64,000 bases of DNA from Campylobacter peloridis LMG 23910 (GTDB taxonomy: Bacteria; Campylobacterota; Campylobacteria; Campylobacterales; Campylobacteraceae). Below the pieces are notes generated by a model. It was not told where the DNA came from. It was given only the letters and a program-made list of their open reading frames with translations, and made no database searches. Positions 18,086 to 26,025 of this stretch are shown piece by piece (within the stretch, counting starts at the first letter, position 1; each line of letters begins with the position of its first letter). The position numbers and the translations under genes are program-made. The stretch spans positions 62,001 to 126,000 of the forward strand of contig NZ_CP007766.1 of the NCBI RefSeq assembly GCF_000816785.1, in the 5' to 3' direction.

Positions 18086-18985
18086 ATGCAAGAAAATTCG
18101 AGATTACGCATAGCTATACAAAAATCAGGTCGTTTGAGTAAAGATTCTATTGCTTTACTTGAGTCTATAGGAGTGAAACTTCGCATACACGATCAAAGTT
18201 TGATTGCTTTTTCTACAAATTTACCTATTGATCTACTTAGAGTAAGAGATGATGATATACCAGGGCTTATTTTTGATGGTGTGGTAGATCTTGGTATAGT
18301 TGGAGAAAATGTTTTAGAAGAAAATGCACTCGAAAGAAAATCAAAAAATGAAAACGCAGATTTTATAATGCTTAAAAAACTTGATTTTGGTGGATGTCGT
18401 TTGTCTTTAGCATTGCCAGAAAAGTGTGAATATAAAGGTATAGAAAGTTTTAAAAATTTACGCATAGCAACTTCTTATCCACAGCTTTTAAAGCGTTTTA
18501 TGGAAGAAAACAATATCCCTTATAAAACTTGTATGCTAACAGGTTCAGTAGAGGTAGCCCCAAGTGCAAATTTAGCAGATGGAATTTGTGATTTGGTTTC
18601 AAGTGGTGCTACTTTAAAAGCAAACGGACTTAAAGAAGTTATGGTAATTTATAAATCTAAAGCTTGTATTATCCAAAGAAAAGAAAGCCTAGCTTCGCAT
18701 AAGCAAGAATTAATCGATAAATTACTCATTAGGATTAATGGGGTTATGCAAGCAAGAGAATCAAAATACATTATGCTTCATGCTCCTATTGAAAAATTAG
18801 AAAAAATCACAGCCTTATTGCCAGGGGTTGAAAAACCTACGATTTTACCTTTGGAAAATGATAAAGCCAGAGTCGCACTGCATATGGTTAGTCAAGAAAA
18901 TTTATTTTGGGAAACTATGGAAGCTTTGAAAAAAGAAGGTGCTAGTGCAATTTTAGTTTTACCTATTGAAAAAATGCTCTCTTAA
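18086..18985 (+). CDS. hisG: ATP phosphoribosyltransferase, long form
   Basis: HisG catalyses the first, feedback-controlled step of histidine synthesis, joining ATP and PRPP. At 299 residues it is the long form. The catalytic part (about 1-220) begins [16 protein letters not shown] and has [18 protein letters not shown] and the PRPP site [15 protein letters not shown]-terminal ACT-like regulatory domain (about 225-299) means no HisZ partner is needed. AAAAAGGG precedes ATG. It is first in the operon and hisD follows after ten bases. Confidence 0.97.
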   Translation: MQENSRLRIAIQKSGRLSKDSIALLESIGVKLRIHDQSLIAFSTNLPIDLLRVRDDDIPGLIFDGVVDLGIVGENVLEENALERKSKNENADFIMLKKLDFGGCRLSLALPEKCEYKGIESFKNLRIATSYPQLLKRFMEENNIPYKTCMLTGSVEVAPSANLADGICDLVSSGATLKANGLKEVMVIYKSKACIIQRKESLASHKQELIDKLLIRINGVMQARESKYIMLHAPIEKLEKITALLPGVEKPTILPLENDKARVALHMVSQENLFWETMEALKKEGASAILVLPIEKMLS

Positions 18986-18995
18986 GGAAAAAATT

Positions 18996-20276
18996 ATGCA
19001 GATATTAGATTTTAAACAATTAAACCAAAACGAACAAGAACAAGCATTAAAACGCCCAGCTATAAGCGCTAATGCACAGGTTAAAACCATAGTAGAACAA
19101 ATCATTGAAGATGTTAAAACAAAGGGTGATGAGGCCTTAAAGCAAATGGCTTTAAAATTTGATAAAGTAAAATTAGATTCTATCCAATTAAGCCAAGATA
19201 AGCTTAGCAATTTAGCAGAGCAAATTGATGATGAGTTAAAACAAGCTATCAAAATAGCTTATGAAAATATCTATAAATTCCACAAAGCCCAAGAGAGTAA
19301 AACTATAGAAGTGCAAACCTTTGAAGGGGTAAGTTGTAAGGTGCTAACAAGGGCTATTGAAAAAGTAGGACTTTATATACCAGGAGGTTTAGCCCCGCTT
19401 TTTTCAACTGCACTTATGCTAGCTATACCAGCAAAAATTGCCAAATGCAAATTCATAGCTTTAGCCTCCCCAGCACCACTGCACCCTGCCATTGCTTATG
19501 TAGCAAAACTTTGTGAAGTTAATGCAGTGTATGAAATAGGCGGAGCAGGTGCTATAGCAGCGCTTGCTTATGGAACACAAAGCGTGCAAAAAGTAGATAA
19601 AATTTTTGGTCCAGGAAATGCCTTTGTAACTGAAGCTAAAAAACAAGTTAATAATCATGGAGTGGCTATTGATATGCAAGCAGGGCCTTCTGAAGTGCTA
19701 GTTTTAGCAGATGAGTATGCTAATGCTAAATTTATAGCTTCTGATTTGCTTTCTCAAGCTGAGCATGGAGCAGATTCTCAAGCGATTTTAGTTTGCACAA
19801 GTGAAAAATTAGCCAAAGAAGTAGATAGTGAAGTTGCTTTACAGCTTGAAAAACTCTCGCGTAAAGAAATTGCTTCAAAATCTTTAGCACACTCTAAAAT
19901 CATTCTTGCAAAAGATATAAACCATGCTATAAGCATTTCAAATGATTATGCGCCTGAGCATTTGATCATTCACACGCAAAATCCATCTAGCTTACTTGAT
20001 GATATTATGCACGCAGGTTCAATATTTTTAGGCGAGTATTCTCCAGAATCCATGGGAGATTACGCAAGTGGGACAAATCATGTATTGCCAACTTATGGTT
20101 TTACCAAATCTTACTCATCATTAGGGCTTGCTGATTTTATGAAAAGAATGAGCGTGCAAGAACTTAGCAAAGAAGGCTTTAAAAAACTTGGGCCTGTGGT
20201 GGAAATTTTAGCAGCTGCTGAAGGGCTTGATGGGCATAAAAATGCTGTTAGTTTAAGATTAGAAAGTCTAAAATGA
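18996..20276 (+). CDS. hisD: Histidinol dehydrogenase
   Basis: HisD makes the last two oxidations, histidinol to histidine. I start it at ATG 18996 because AAGGAA (18984-18989) lies six bases upstream. The longer open frame from 18966 would overlap hisG and has no such site. The 426-residue enzyme shows [20 protein letters not shown] (about 128-147), the zinc and NAD region [26 protein letters not shown] and the catalytic APEHLIIHT. It overlaps hisB by four bases (ATGA). Confidence 0.96.
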   Translation: MQILDFKQLNQNEQEQALKRPAISANAQVKTIVEQIIEDVKTKGDEALKQMALKFDKVKLDSIQLSQDKLSNLAEQIDDELKQAIKIAYENIYKFHKAQESKTIEVQTFEGVSCKVLTRAIEKVGLYIPGGLAPLFSTALMLAIPAKIAKCKFIALASPAPLHPAIAYVAKLCEVNAVYEIGGAGAIAALAYGTQSVQKVDKIFGPGNAFVTEAKKQVNNHGVAIDMQAGPSEVLVLADEYANAKFIASDLLSQAEHGADSQAILVCTSEKLAKEVDSEVALQLEKLSRKEIASKSLAHSKIILAKDINHAISISNDYAPEHLIIHTQNPSSLLDDIMHAGSIFLGEYSPESMGDYASGTNHVLPTYGFTKSYSSLGLADFMKRMSVQELSKEGFKKLGPVVEILAAAEGLDGHKNAVSLRLESLK

Positions 20277-21340
20277 GTGCAAAAATTTTATTTATCGATA
20301 GAGATGGCACGCTTATTGACGAACCAAAAGATGACTTTCAAATTGATTCTTTAGAAAAACTTGAATTTGAAAAAGGTGCTATTAACGCACTTTTAAAGCT
20401 AAAAAATTTTGGTTTTAAATTTGTTATGGTGAGTAATCAAGATGGCTTAGGCACAAATTCCTTCCCTAGAGAAAATTTTGAAAAGGCTCATGAGAAAATG
20501 CTAAGTGTTTTTCAAAGTTGTGGCATAGAATTTGAAGATATTTTTATATGCCCGCATTTTGAGCATGAAAATTGTGCTTGTAGGAAGCCAAAAACTGCTA
20601 TGCTTGAAAACTATATCAAAAATAAACTTTATGATAAAAACAAAAGCTTTGTTATAGGCGATAGGCCTAGTGATATGCTTTTAGCACAAAATCTTGAAAT
20701 TCAAGGTTTAAAATACGACAAAAATGACTTTAATTGGGAGCAAATTGCTGATTTTATCTTGCAAAATTACCGCAGTGCTTGTATAGAGCGTAATACCAAA
20801 GAAACTCAAATTCAAGTTAAAATAGCTTTTAATGAAAAAGCAAAAGCTGATATAAAAACAAATATTGCGTTTTTTGATCATATGTTAGAACAAATTGCTA
20901 CGCATGCAAATATATCTTTAGAGATAAAATGCAAAGGGGATTTAGAGGTTGATGAACACCATAGCGTAGAAGATGTCGCACTTGCTTTGGGAGAGGCTAT
21001 CAAAAATGCACTTGATCAAAAAATAGGCATTGCAAGATATGGTTTTGTCTTGCCTATGGATGAGTGCTTGGCAAGTTGTGCGATTGACTTTTGCAATAGG
21101 CCACATTTAGTTTATAAGGCTAAATTTAAAAAAGAAAAACTTGGAGAATTAAGCACAGAAATGATAGAGCATTTTTTCTACTCACTAAGTTATGCTATGG
21201 GTGCGAGTTTGCATTTAAAGGTTAAAGGCAAAAACGATCATCACAAAGCCGAAGGACTTTTTAAAGCTTTTGCAAGAGCTTTAAAAATGGCTATAAAAAT
21301 AGAAAATGAAAACCTAGCAAGCTCTAAAGGGGTGATATGA
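20273..21340 (+). CDS. hisB: Bifunctional histidinol-phosphatase / imidazoleglycerol-phosphate dehydratase
   Basis: This fused enzyme performs steps 6 and 8 of histidine synthesis. The N-terminal HAD phosphatase (about 1-165) has the nucleophile motif [10 protein letters not shown] (Asp9, Asp11), SNQDGLGT, a zinc loop with [15 protein letters not shown], and VIGDRPSDM. The C-terminal dehydratase (about 168-355) has [13 protein letters not shown], the metal motif [16 protein letters not shown] and the second [15 protein letters not shown]. Total length of 355 matches the fused form. Its stop overlaps the inserted restriction gene by ATGA. Confidence 0.96.
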   Translation: MSAKILFIDRDGTLIDEPKDDFQIDSLEKLEFEKGAINALLKLKNFGFKFVMVSNQDGLGTNSFPRENFEKAHEKMLSVFQSCGIEFEDIFICPHFEHENCACRKPKTAMLENYIKNKLYDKNKSFVIGDRPSDMLLAQNLEIQGLKYDKNDFNWEQIADFILQNYRSACIERNTKETQIQVKIAFNEKAKADIKTNIAFFDHMLEQIATHANISLEIKCKGDLEVDEHHSVEDVALALGEAIKNALDQKIGIARYGFVLPMDECLASCAIDFCNRPHLVYKAKFKKEKLGELSTEMIEHFFYSLSYAMGASLHLKVKGKNDHHKAEGLFKAFARALKMAIKIENENLASSKGVI

Positions 21341-22176
21341 AAAATGAACTTAGTTTTGAAAAATTTATAAATAGTTTGCAAGCCACAAATAGACATTTAG
21401 ATTTTTATGTAGATTGGGAAAAATGCTTAAGAAATAAAAATAAAATTAGCATCTATCTTAATCATTTAAATTTTCTACTAGGAAAAAGCGAAAATGAATT
21501 AAGGCAATCTATAGAAGAACTTTTTGAAGAATATCCAAAAGCTTTTAATGTTTTAAATGTATTAATTGCGGTTAGAGATAAAGATAAAAAGGACATTGTT
21601 ATAAATCAATTTTCAAATTTTGTATCTTTGGAAGGGTATTTTAAAAATTCAGATAGTGTTTATAATTTTATTTGCGAAACAGGCTTGTTAGAAATTTTTT
21701 CTACTTATGAGATTAAAAATTTAAATGATTATGTATTCGGAATAGAAGTGGGGCTTGATACTAATGCGAGAAAAAATCGTAGTGGTAAAATAATGGAAAT
21801 GCAATTAAAAGAAATTTTTACTCCACATTGTTTAAAATTTGAAGAGCAGGTAAATATTAAAAAATTTCCCGAACTTCATAAAGCTTTTGGTGAAGATATA
21901 AAAAAATTTGATTTTGTAATTTTTGCTTCTAAAAAAACTTATTTTATAGAATGTAATTTTTATGCAGGTGCGGGAAGTAAATTAAATGAAGTTGCCAGAG
22001 CTTATCAAGAACTAGCTCCTAAATTTGATCGATTTTCTCAATATGAATTTATATGGATAACAGATGGTCAAGGCTGGTTAAAAGCTAAAAATAAACTTGA
22101 AGAAGCTTATAAAAAAGTAGAAATTTATAATCTTTCTAATATTAATGATTTTATCTTAAAGGTAAAAAATGTCTAA
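21337..22176 (+). CDS. DpnII-family type II restriction endonuclease (predicted GATC)
   Basis: The 279-residue protein resembles DpnII/MboI-type endonucleases that cut unmethylated GATC. The conserved part is the C-terminal nuclease domain. [17 protein letters not shown] occurs at about 145-161, then [20 protein letters not shown] (about 188-207) with the Asp and Glu of a PD-(D/E)xK-like core, and [18 protein letters not shown]. The N-terminal half is helical, as in this family. It overlaps hisB upstream (ATGA) and the methyltransferase downstream by eight bases. Specificity is inferred from family likeness. Confidence 0.82.
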   Translation: MKNELSFEKFINSLQATNRHLDFYVDWEKCLRNKNKISIYLNHLNFLLGKSENELRQSIEELFEEYPKAFNVLNVLIAVRDKDKKDIVINQFSNFVSLEGYFKNSDSVYNFICETGLLEIFSTYEIKNLNDYVFGIEVGLDTNARKNRSGKIMEMQLKEIFTPHCLKFEEQVNIKKFPELHKAFGEDIKKFDFVIFASKKTYFIECNFYAGAGSKLNEVARAYQELAPKFDRFSQYEFIWITDGQGWLKAKNKLEEAYKKVEIYNLSNINDFILKVKNV

Positions 22177-23011
22177 GTCTATTTTTACAAGTAAAGATAA
22201 ACTTTTTCAGCTTTATCAAGATGATTGTAATAAATTATTACCTCAATTTGAAAATCAAATTGATCTAATTTTTGCAGATCCCCCTTATTTTTTATCTAAT
22301 GATGGTTTGAGTATCCAAAGTGGTAAAATAGTAAGTGTAAATAAGGGACAATGGGACAAAGGTGATGATATTGAAAAAATAGATGAGTTTAACTTAAAAT
22401 GGCTTTCGAATGCAAAAATAGCACTTAAAGACACTGGAAGTATTTTAATAAGTGGAACTTATCATAATATTTTTTCTCTTGGTAGAATTTTACAAAAACT
22501 TGATTTTAAAATTTTAAATATTATTACTTGGCAAAAAACCAACCCACCGCCTAATTTTTCTTGTAGATATTTAACTCATTCTACAGAACAAATTATTTGG
22601 GCTAGAAAAAGTCATAAGCACAAACATATATTTAATTATGAGTTGATGAAAAAATTAAATGAAAATAAGCAAATGCGAGATGTGTGGCAATTTAGTGCCA
22701 TAGCTCCATGGGAAAAAATTAATGGCAAACACCCTACCCAAAAACCACTACCTTTACTTGTTAGATTAATCTTAATGGCAAGTAATGAAAATTCGTTAAT
22801 TTGCGATCCATTTAGTGGAAGTTCGACTACAGGGATTGCAGCTAATTTATTAAATAGAAAATTTATAGGTTTTGAAAAAGAAGATGAATTTATTAAAATT
22901 TCCGTAAATCGCAAAATAGAGCTAGAGAAAAATTTTCAAATAATCAAAAATAAAATTAACGATTTGAAAGTTTTAACAAAAGCAAATTTATTTCAAGAGA
23001 GAATGATATGA
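22169..23011 (+). CDS. DNA adenine methyltransferase, beta class (DpnA/MboI type)
   Basis: The 280-residue enzyme is the protecting partner of the endonuclease. Motif IV, DPPY (37-40), comes before motif I, CDPFSGSSTTGIAA (about 211-224), so it is a beta-class amino-methyltransferase. HPTQKPLPLLVRLI (about 190-203) is the usual motif preceding motif I. SIQSGKIVSVNKGQWDKGD near the N-terminus resembles DpnA-type GATC methylases. Only one methyltransferase is encoded, unlike DpnII loci with two. AAAGG precedes the ATG, and its stop overlaps hisH by ATGA. Confidence 0.85.
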   Translation: MSKSIFTSKDKLFQLYQDDCNKLLPQFENQIDLIFADPPYFLSNDGLSIQSGKIVSVNKGQWDKGDDIEKIDEFNLKWLSNAKIALKDTGSILISGTYHNIFSLGRILQKLDFKILNIITWQKTNPPPNFSCRYLTHSTEQIIWARKSHKHKHIFNYELMKKLNENKQMRDVWQFSAIAPWEKINGKHPTQKPLPLLVRLILMASNENSLICDPFSGSSTTGIAANLLNRKFIGFEKEDEFIKISVNRKIELEKNFQIIKNKINDLKVLTKANLFQERMI

Positions 23012-23589
23012 AACTAGCTATTATAGATACAGGTTGTGCGAATTTGGCTTCTCTTGCTTTTGCACTTGAGCGTTTAGGGCAAAAAAGTATTATCACGCAT
23101 GATTTAAAAGAACTCTCACAAGCAGATAAGCTTTTGCTTCCTGGGGTTGGCACAGCAGCCAAAGCAATGGCTAATCTAAAAGCACTTAATTTAGAAAATT
23201 TTATCCAAACCACCACAAAACCACTTTTAGGCATTTGTCTTGGTATGCAGATTTTGGGTGAATTTTCAGAAGAATTAGATCAAAAAACACTTGGTATTAT
23301 GCCCTTTAAGACGCAAAAATTCCAAGAAAAAGCAAATTTTACTTTCCCGCACATGGGATGGAATCAAGTCTTTAGCTCACATGAGCTTTTTAAAGGCTTA
23401 GATGGGGCGTATTTTTATTTTGTGCATAGTTATTGTGTGAGTTTAAATGAATACACCATTGCAGAGTGTGAATACTCTACTAAATTTAGTGCAAGTTTAA
23501 GCAAAGACAATTTTTATGGCGTGCAGTTTCACCCTGAAAGAAGTGGCGAAGCGGGTGAAGTGTTATTAAAAAATTTTATAAATATGTAG
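23008..23589 (+). CDS. hisH: Imidazole glycerol phosphate synthase, glutaminase subunit
   Basis: HisH supplies ammonia from glutamine to HisF. The 193-residue class I amidotransferase has LLPGVGTAAKAM (about 48-59) and the nucleophile motif LGICLGMQIL with the catalytic Cys (about 77). The catalytic His-x-Glu is in GVQFHPERSGEAG (about 171-183). It overlaps the upstream methyltransferase by ATGA, the same type of junction hisB makes with the restriction gene. hisA follows after six bases. Confidence 0.96.
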   Translation: MKLAIIDTGCANLASLAFALERLGQKSIITHDLKELSQADKLLLPGVGTAAKAMANLKALNLENFIQTTTKPLLGICLGMQILGEFSEELDQKTLGIMPFKTQKFQEKANFTFPHMGWNQVFSSHELFKGLDGAYFYFVHSYCVSLNEYTIAECEYSTKFSASLSKDNFYGVQFHPERSGEAGEVLLKNFINM

Positions 23590-23595
23590 GTAAAA

Positions 23596-24330
23596 ATGCA
23601 AACTCAAATCATTCCAGCATTAGACTTAATAGATGGCAAGGTAGTAAGGCTTTATAAAGGTGATTATGCTAAAAAACAAGAATACAGCTTTGATCCTTTG
23701 ACTAAATTTCAAGAGTATGAAGCTCAAGGGGTTGATTGGCTTCATTTGGTGGATTTAAGCGGTGCAAAAGATCCTAGCAAAAGACAACTAAAACTCATAG
23801 AAAAGCTAGCCTCTAAAATCAAAGTAAATTTACAAGTAGGCGGGGGAATTCGCACTAAAGATGAGATTAAAGCTTTGTTTGAAAGTGGTGTAAAACGCGT
23901 GGTTATAGGCTCTTTAGCGGTTAAAAACAAAACCTTTACACAAGAACTTTTAGATGAATTTGGTGTAGAAAATATAGTCTTAGCGCTTGATAGCATTTGC
24001 ATTAAAGATGAATTTTTTGTAGCCATTGATGCGTGGAGCAAAACAAGTGATGAGAATTTGTTTGAGCTTTTAAATTTTTATAAAAATGTAAAGCATATTT
24101 TATGCACAGATATTTCTAAAGATGGCACGATGAGTGGAGCAAATATCACTTTATACAAAGCTTTGCATGAAAAATTTCCACATTTACAAACCCAAGCAAG
24201 TGGGGGCGTAGCAAGCTTAGAAGATTTTAAAAAGCTAAATGGCATAGTAAGTGGTATCATCGTGGGTAAGGCCTTGCTTGATAAAGAATTTAGCATAAAG
24301 GAGGCTAAAGAATGCTTGCAAAACGCATAA
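23596..24330 (+). CDS. hisA: Phosphoribosyl-formimino-AICAR-phosphate isomerase
   Basis: HisA is the Amadori isomerase of histidine synthesis. The 244-residue TIM barrel has the first catalytic Asp in [20 protein letters not shown] (about 4-23). [12 protein letters not shown] (about 80-91) forms one phosphate site, and the second catalytic Asp is in [14 protein letters not shown] (about 167-180). A second phosphate loop is at ASGGVASL. It overlaps hisF by 19 bases. Confidence 0.96.
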   Translation: MQTQIIPALDLIDGKVVRLYKGDYAKKQEYSFDPLTKFQEYEAQGVDWLHLVDLSGAKDPSKRQLKLIEKLASKIKVNLQVGGGIRTKDEIKALFESGVKRVVIGSLAVKNKTFTQELLDEFGVENIVLALDSICIKDEFFVAIDAWSKTSDENLFELLNFYKNVKHILCTDISKDGTMSGANITLYKALHEKFPHLQTQASGGVASLEDFKKLNGIVSGIIVGKALLDKEFSIKEAKECLQNA

Positions 24331-25079
24331 TTGCATGTTTAGATGTAAAAGATGGCAGAGTGGTTAAGGGGGTGCAGTTTAAAAACCATGAAGATATGGG
24401 CGATATCATAGAGCTTGCTAAATTCTACTCACAAAATGGCATTGATGAGCTTGTGTTTTATGATATCACAGCTTCAGCTAAAAATGAGCGTATCAATAGG
24501 GCTTGGGTAAGCAAAGTAGCACAAAATATCTCTATACCATTTTGCGTTGCAGGGGGTATAAAAAGCGAAGATGATGCAAAAGAGCTTTTAGCAAATGGTG
24601 CTGATAAAATTTCTATTAATTCCCCTGCTTTAAATGATCCTGATTTAATCTCACGCCTTGCAAAAAGCTTTGGAGTGCAATGTGTAGTCGTAGGCATAGA
24701 CACTTTTAAAGATGAAAACAACGAGTTTTTAGTATATAAATACACCGGAGATGAGAGTAAATCTCATCATAGTGGTAAAAAAACGCTAGAATGGGTAAAG
24801 CAAGTATGCGAGCTAGGAGCTGGCGAAATAGTGCTAAATATGATGAATCAAGATGGCATGAGAAAGGGTTATGATTTAGATCAACTTGCTAAAGTTAGGC
24901 AAATTTGCCCTGTGCCTTTAGTAGCAAGTGGGGGTGCAGGAGCAAAAGAGCATTTTTTAGACGCTTTTAAGCTTGGTGTTGATGGGGCTTTAGCGGCTTC
25001 AATTTTTCATAAAAAACTTATAGACATAAAAGAATTAAAATTATTTTTAAAAGATCAAAACATACAAATTCGTATTTAA
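24312..25079 (+). CDS. hisF: Imidazole glycerol phosphate synthase, cyclase subunit
   Basis: HisF uses HisH-derived ammonia to make imidazole glycerol phosphate and AICAR. The 255-residue barrel starts [20 protein letters not shown], with the catalytic Asp in ACLDV (Asp11). [11 protein letters not shown] and the second catalytic Asp in [12 protein letters not shown] follow, then [11 protein letters not shown]. It overlaps hisA by 19 bases and is nine bases before hisI. Translation is probably coupled. Confidence 0.96.
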   Translation: MLAKRIIACLDVKDGRVVKGVQFKNHEDMGDIIELAKFYSQNGIDELVFYDITASAKNERINRAWVSKVAQNISIPFCVAGGIKSEDDAKELLANGADKISINSPALNDPDLISRLAKSFGVQCVVVGIDTFKDENNEFLVYKYTGDESKSHHSGKKTLEWVKQVCELGAGEIVLNMMNQDGMRKGYDLDQLAKVRQICPVPLVASGGAGAKEHFLDAFKLGVDGALAASIFHKKLIDIKELKLFLKDQNIQIRI

Positions 25080-25088
25080 GGAAGGGCT

Positions 25089-25715
25089 ATGAAAATCAAT
25101 GAAGAAGAATTTATAAAAAGTATTGATTGGCAAAAAGTAGGCGATCTTGTTCCTGTGATTATACAAGATTATCACTCTTGTGAAGTTTTAATGCAAGGTT
25201 TTATGAATGAAGAGGCATTAAGAGAAAGTTTTAAACACAAAAAAGTGGTATTTTACTCACGCACTAAAGAGCGTTTGTGGATGAAGGGTGAGCAAAGTGG
25301 GAATTTTTTGCATATTGTAGATTTAGGGCTTGATTGCGATAGAGATTGTATTTTGATTTTAGTTAAACCTAGCGGGGCTACTTGCCATACGGGTGATACT
25401 TCTTGCTTTGAAGCACTTTCTAAAAAGGCTGATTTTGTGTTTTTATCGCGTCTTGAAAGGCTTATTAACTCACGCAAAAGCACTTGTGCAAATTCTTCTT
25501 ATACAGCCGAGCTTTTTTCAAAAGGCACTAAACGCATAGCACAAAAAGTAGGCGAAGAAGGCGTTGAAACGGCTTTAGCTGCCACCGCTAAAGACAAAGA
25601 AGAGCTTATTAATGAAGCAGCGGATTTGCTTTATCATTTAGATGTTTTACTAGCTGATGCAAATTTGAGTTTAAATGATGTGATTGCTAAATTAAAAGAA
25701 AGAAATAAAAGTTAA
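25089..25715 (+). CDS. hisI: Bifunctional phosphoribosyl-AMP cyclohydrolase / phosphoribosyl-ATP pyrophosphatase
   Basis: The fused HisIE performs steps 2 and 3. The N-terminal cyclohydrolase (about 1-105) has RTKERLWMKGEQSGN, DCDRDCILI and a zinc-binding CHTGDTSCF. The C-terminal pyrophosphatase (about 115-208) has the acidic helix motif KVGEEGVETALAATAKDKEE and EAADLLYHLDVLL. It is the last operon gene. Its 3' end is overlapped on the other strand by the terminator region of a small RNA gene. Confidence 0.96.
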   Translation: MKINEEEFIKSIDWQKVGDLVPVIIQDYHSCEVLMQGFMNEEALRESFKHKKVVFYSRTKERLWMKGEQSGNFLHIVDLGLDCDRDCILILVKPSGATCHTGDTSCFEALSKKADFVFLSRLERLINSRKSTCANSSYTAELFSKGTKRIAQKVGEEGVETALAATAKDKEELINEAADLLYHLDVLLADANLSLNDVIAKLKERNKS

Positions 25716-25760
25716 GCGTGATTTCTCACGCTTAATTAAGCAATATTTTTGAAAAGATTC
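25696..25760 (-). ncRNA. Sigma-28-type small RNA, left copy (CjNC1/CjNC4-like)
   Basis: On the minus strand TAAA (25794-25791) and CGATAT (25773-25768) are separated by 17 bases, the spacing of sigma-28 promoters. A start near 25760 gives an RNA of about 60 bases ending in TTAAGCGTGA-GAAA-TCACGCTTAA (25735-25712) and a T-rich tail. The 44-base core at 25731-25774 is identical, inverted, to 29331-29374. The pair resembles the sigma-28-dependent paralogs CjNC1 and CjNC4 published for C. jejuni. It overlaps the hisI 3' end antisense. Confidence 0.75.
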
Positions 25761-25767
25761 ACTAGCT

Positions 25768-25794
25768 ATATCGCGTAATTTTAAAAAAACTTTA
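25768..25794 (-). promoter_or_regulatory. Sigma-28 (FliA) promoter of the left small RNA
   Basis: TAAA-N17-CGATAT on the minus strand. The same elements and spacing occur at 29311-29337 on the plus strand. The spacer sequences have partly diverged while both boxes are unchanged, as expected for a maintained promoter. Confidence 0.75.
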
Positions 25795-25821
25795 TATTTT
25801 TAAGACTTAGTATGCATTTTT

Positions 25822-25836
25822 ATAACAAATTGTTAT
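25822..25836. repeat. Short dyad ATAACAA-A-TTGTTAT
   Basis: A 7-bp inverted repeat with a one-base centre lies about 110 bases upstream of the flgE sigma-54 promoter. The position would suit an enhancer-type activator site, but FlgR in Campylobacter is thought not to need DNA binding. Function is unknown. Confidence 0.25.
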
Positions 25837-25942
25837 GAAAATTATAGACATTAATTTTTGTCTAAAAGCTTTATTTTCCATTATCTTACTTAAAATTTAC
25901 TTGTAATTGTGTATTCAAAAATTTATATATTTTGTTATATTT

Positions 25943-25960
25943 TTGGAACACTTCTTGCTT
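25943..25960 (+). promoter_or_regulatory. flgE: Sigma-54 (RpoN) promoter of flgE
   Basis: TTGGAACACTTCTTGCTT has GG (25945-25946) and GC (25957-25958) separated by exactly ten bases, the invariant -24/-12 pattern, and closely matches other Campylobacter class 2 flagellar promoters. The start should be near 25970, giving a leader of about 56 bases with two AAGCAATA motifs. Confidence 0.88.
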
Positions 25961-25998
25961 TAGTTTTGCTAAGCAATAGAAATTGTGAATTTATCACA

Positions 25999-26020
25999 AA
26001 GCAATATTTTTTAAAGGATT
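25999..26020 (+). promoter_or_regulatory. Predicted small-RNA target site covering the flgE ribosome-binding site
   Basis: These 22 leader bases, including AAAGGA (26013-26018), are complementary to both flanking small RNAs. There are 20 Watson-Crick pairs, one G-U pair at 26016 and one mismatch at 26012. The paired part of the RNA is the complement of 25735-25756 and of the equivalent right copy. Binding would block ribosome entry at 26026. Confidence 0.65.
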
Positions 26021-26025
26021 TAATT

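Noticed and set aside
24380-24406. TAAA-N17-CGATAT inside hisF, a fourth sigma-28-like match
   Set aside because: It lies in a conserved coding segment ([11 protein letters not shown]) with no small RNA structure or terminator downstream. It shows that this short pattern can occur by chance and tempers the third RNA claim.
25909-26025. Upstream start for flgE giving a hydrophobic N-terminal extension
   Set aside because: The interval holds the sigma-54 promoter and leader, and the family N-terminus begins at 26026 behind AAAGGA.
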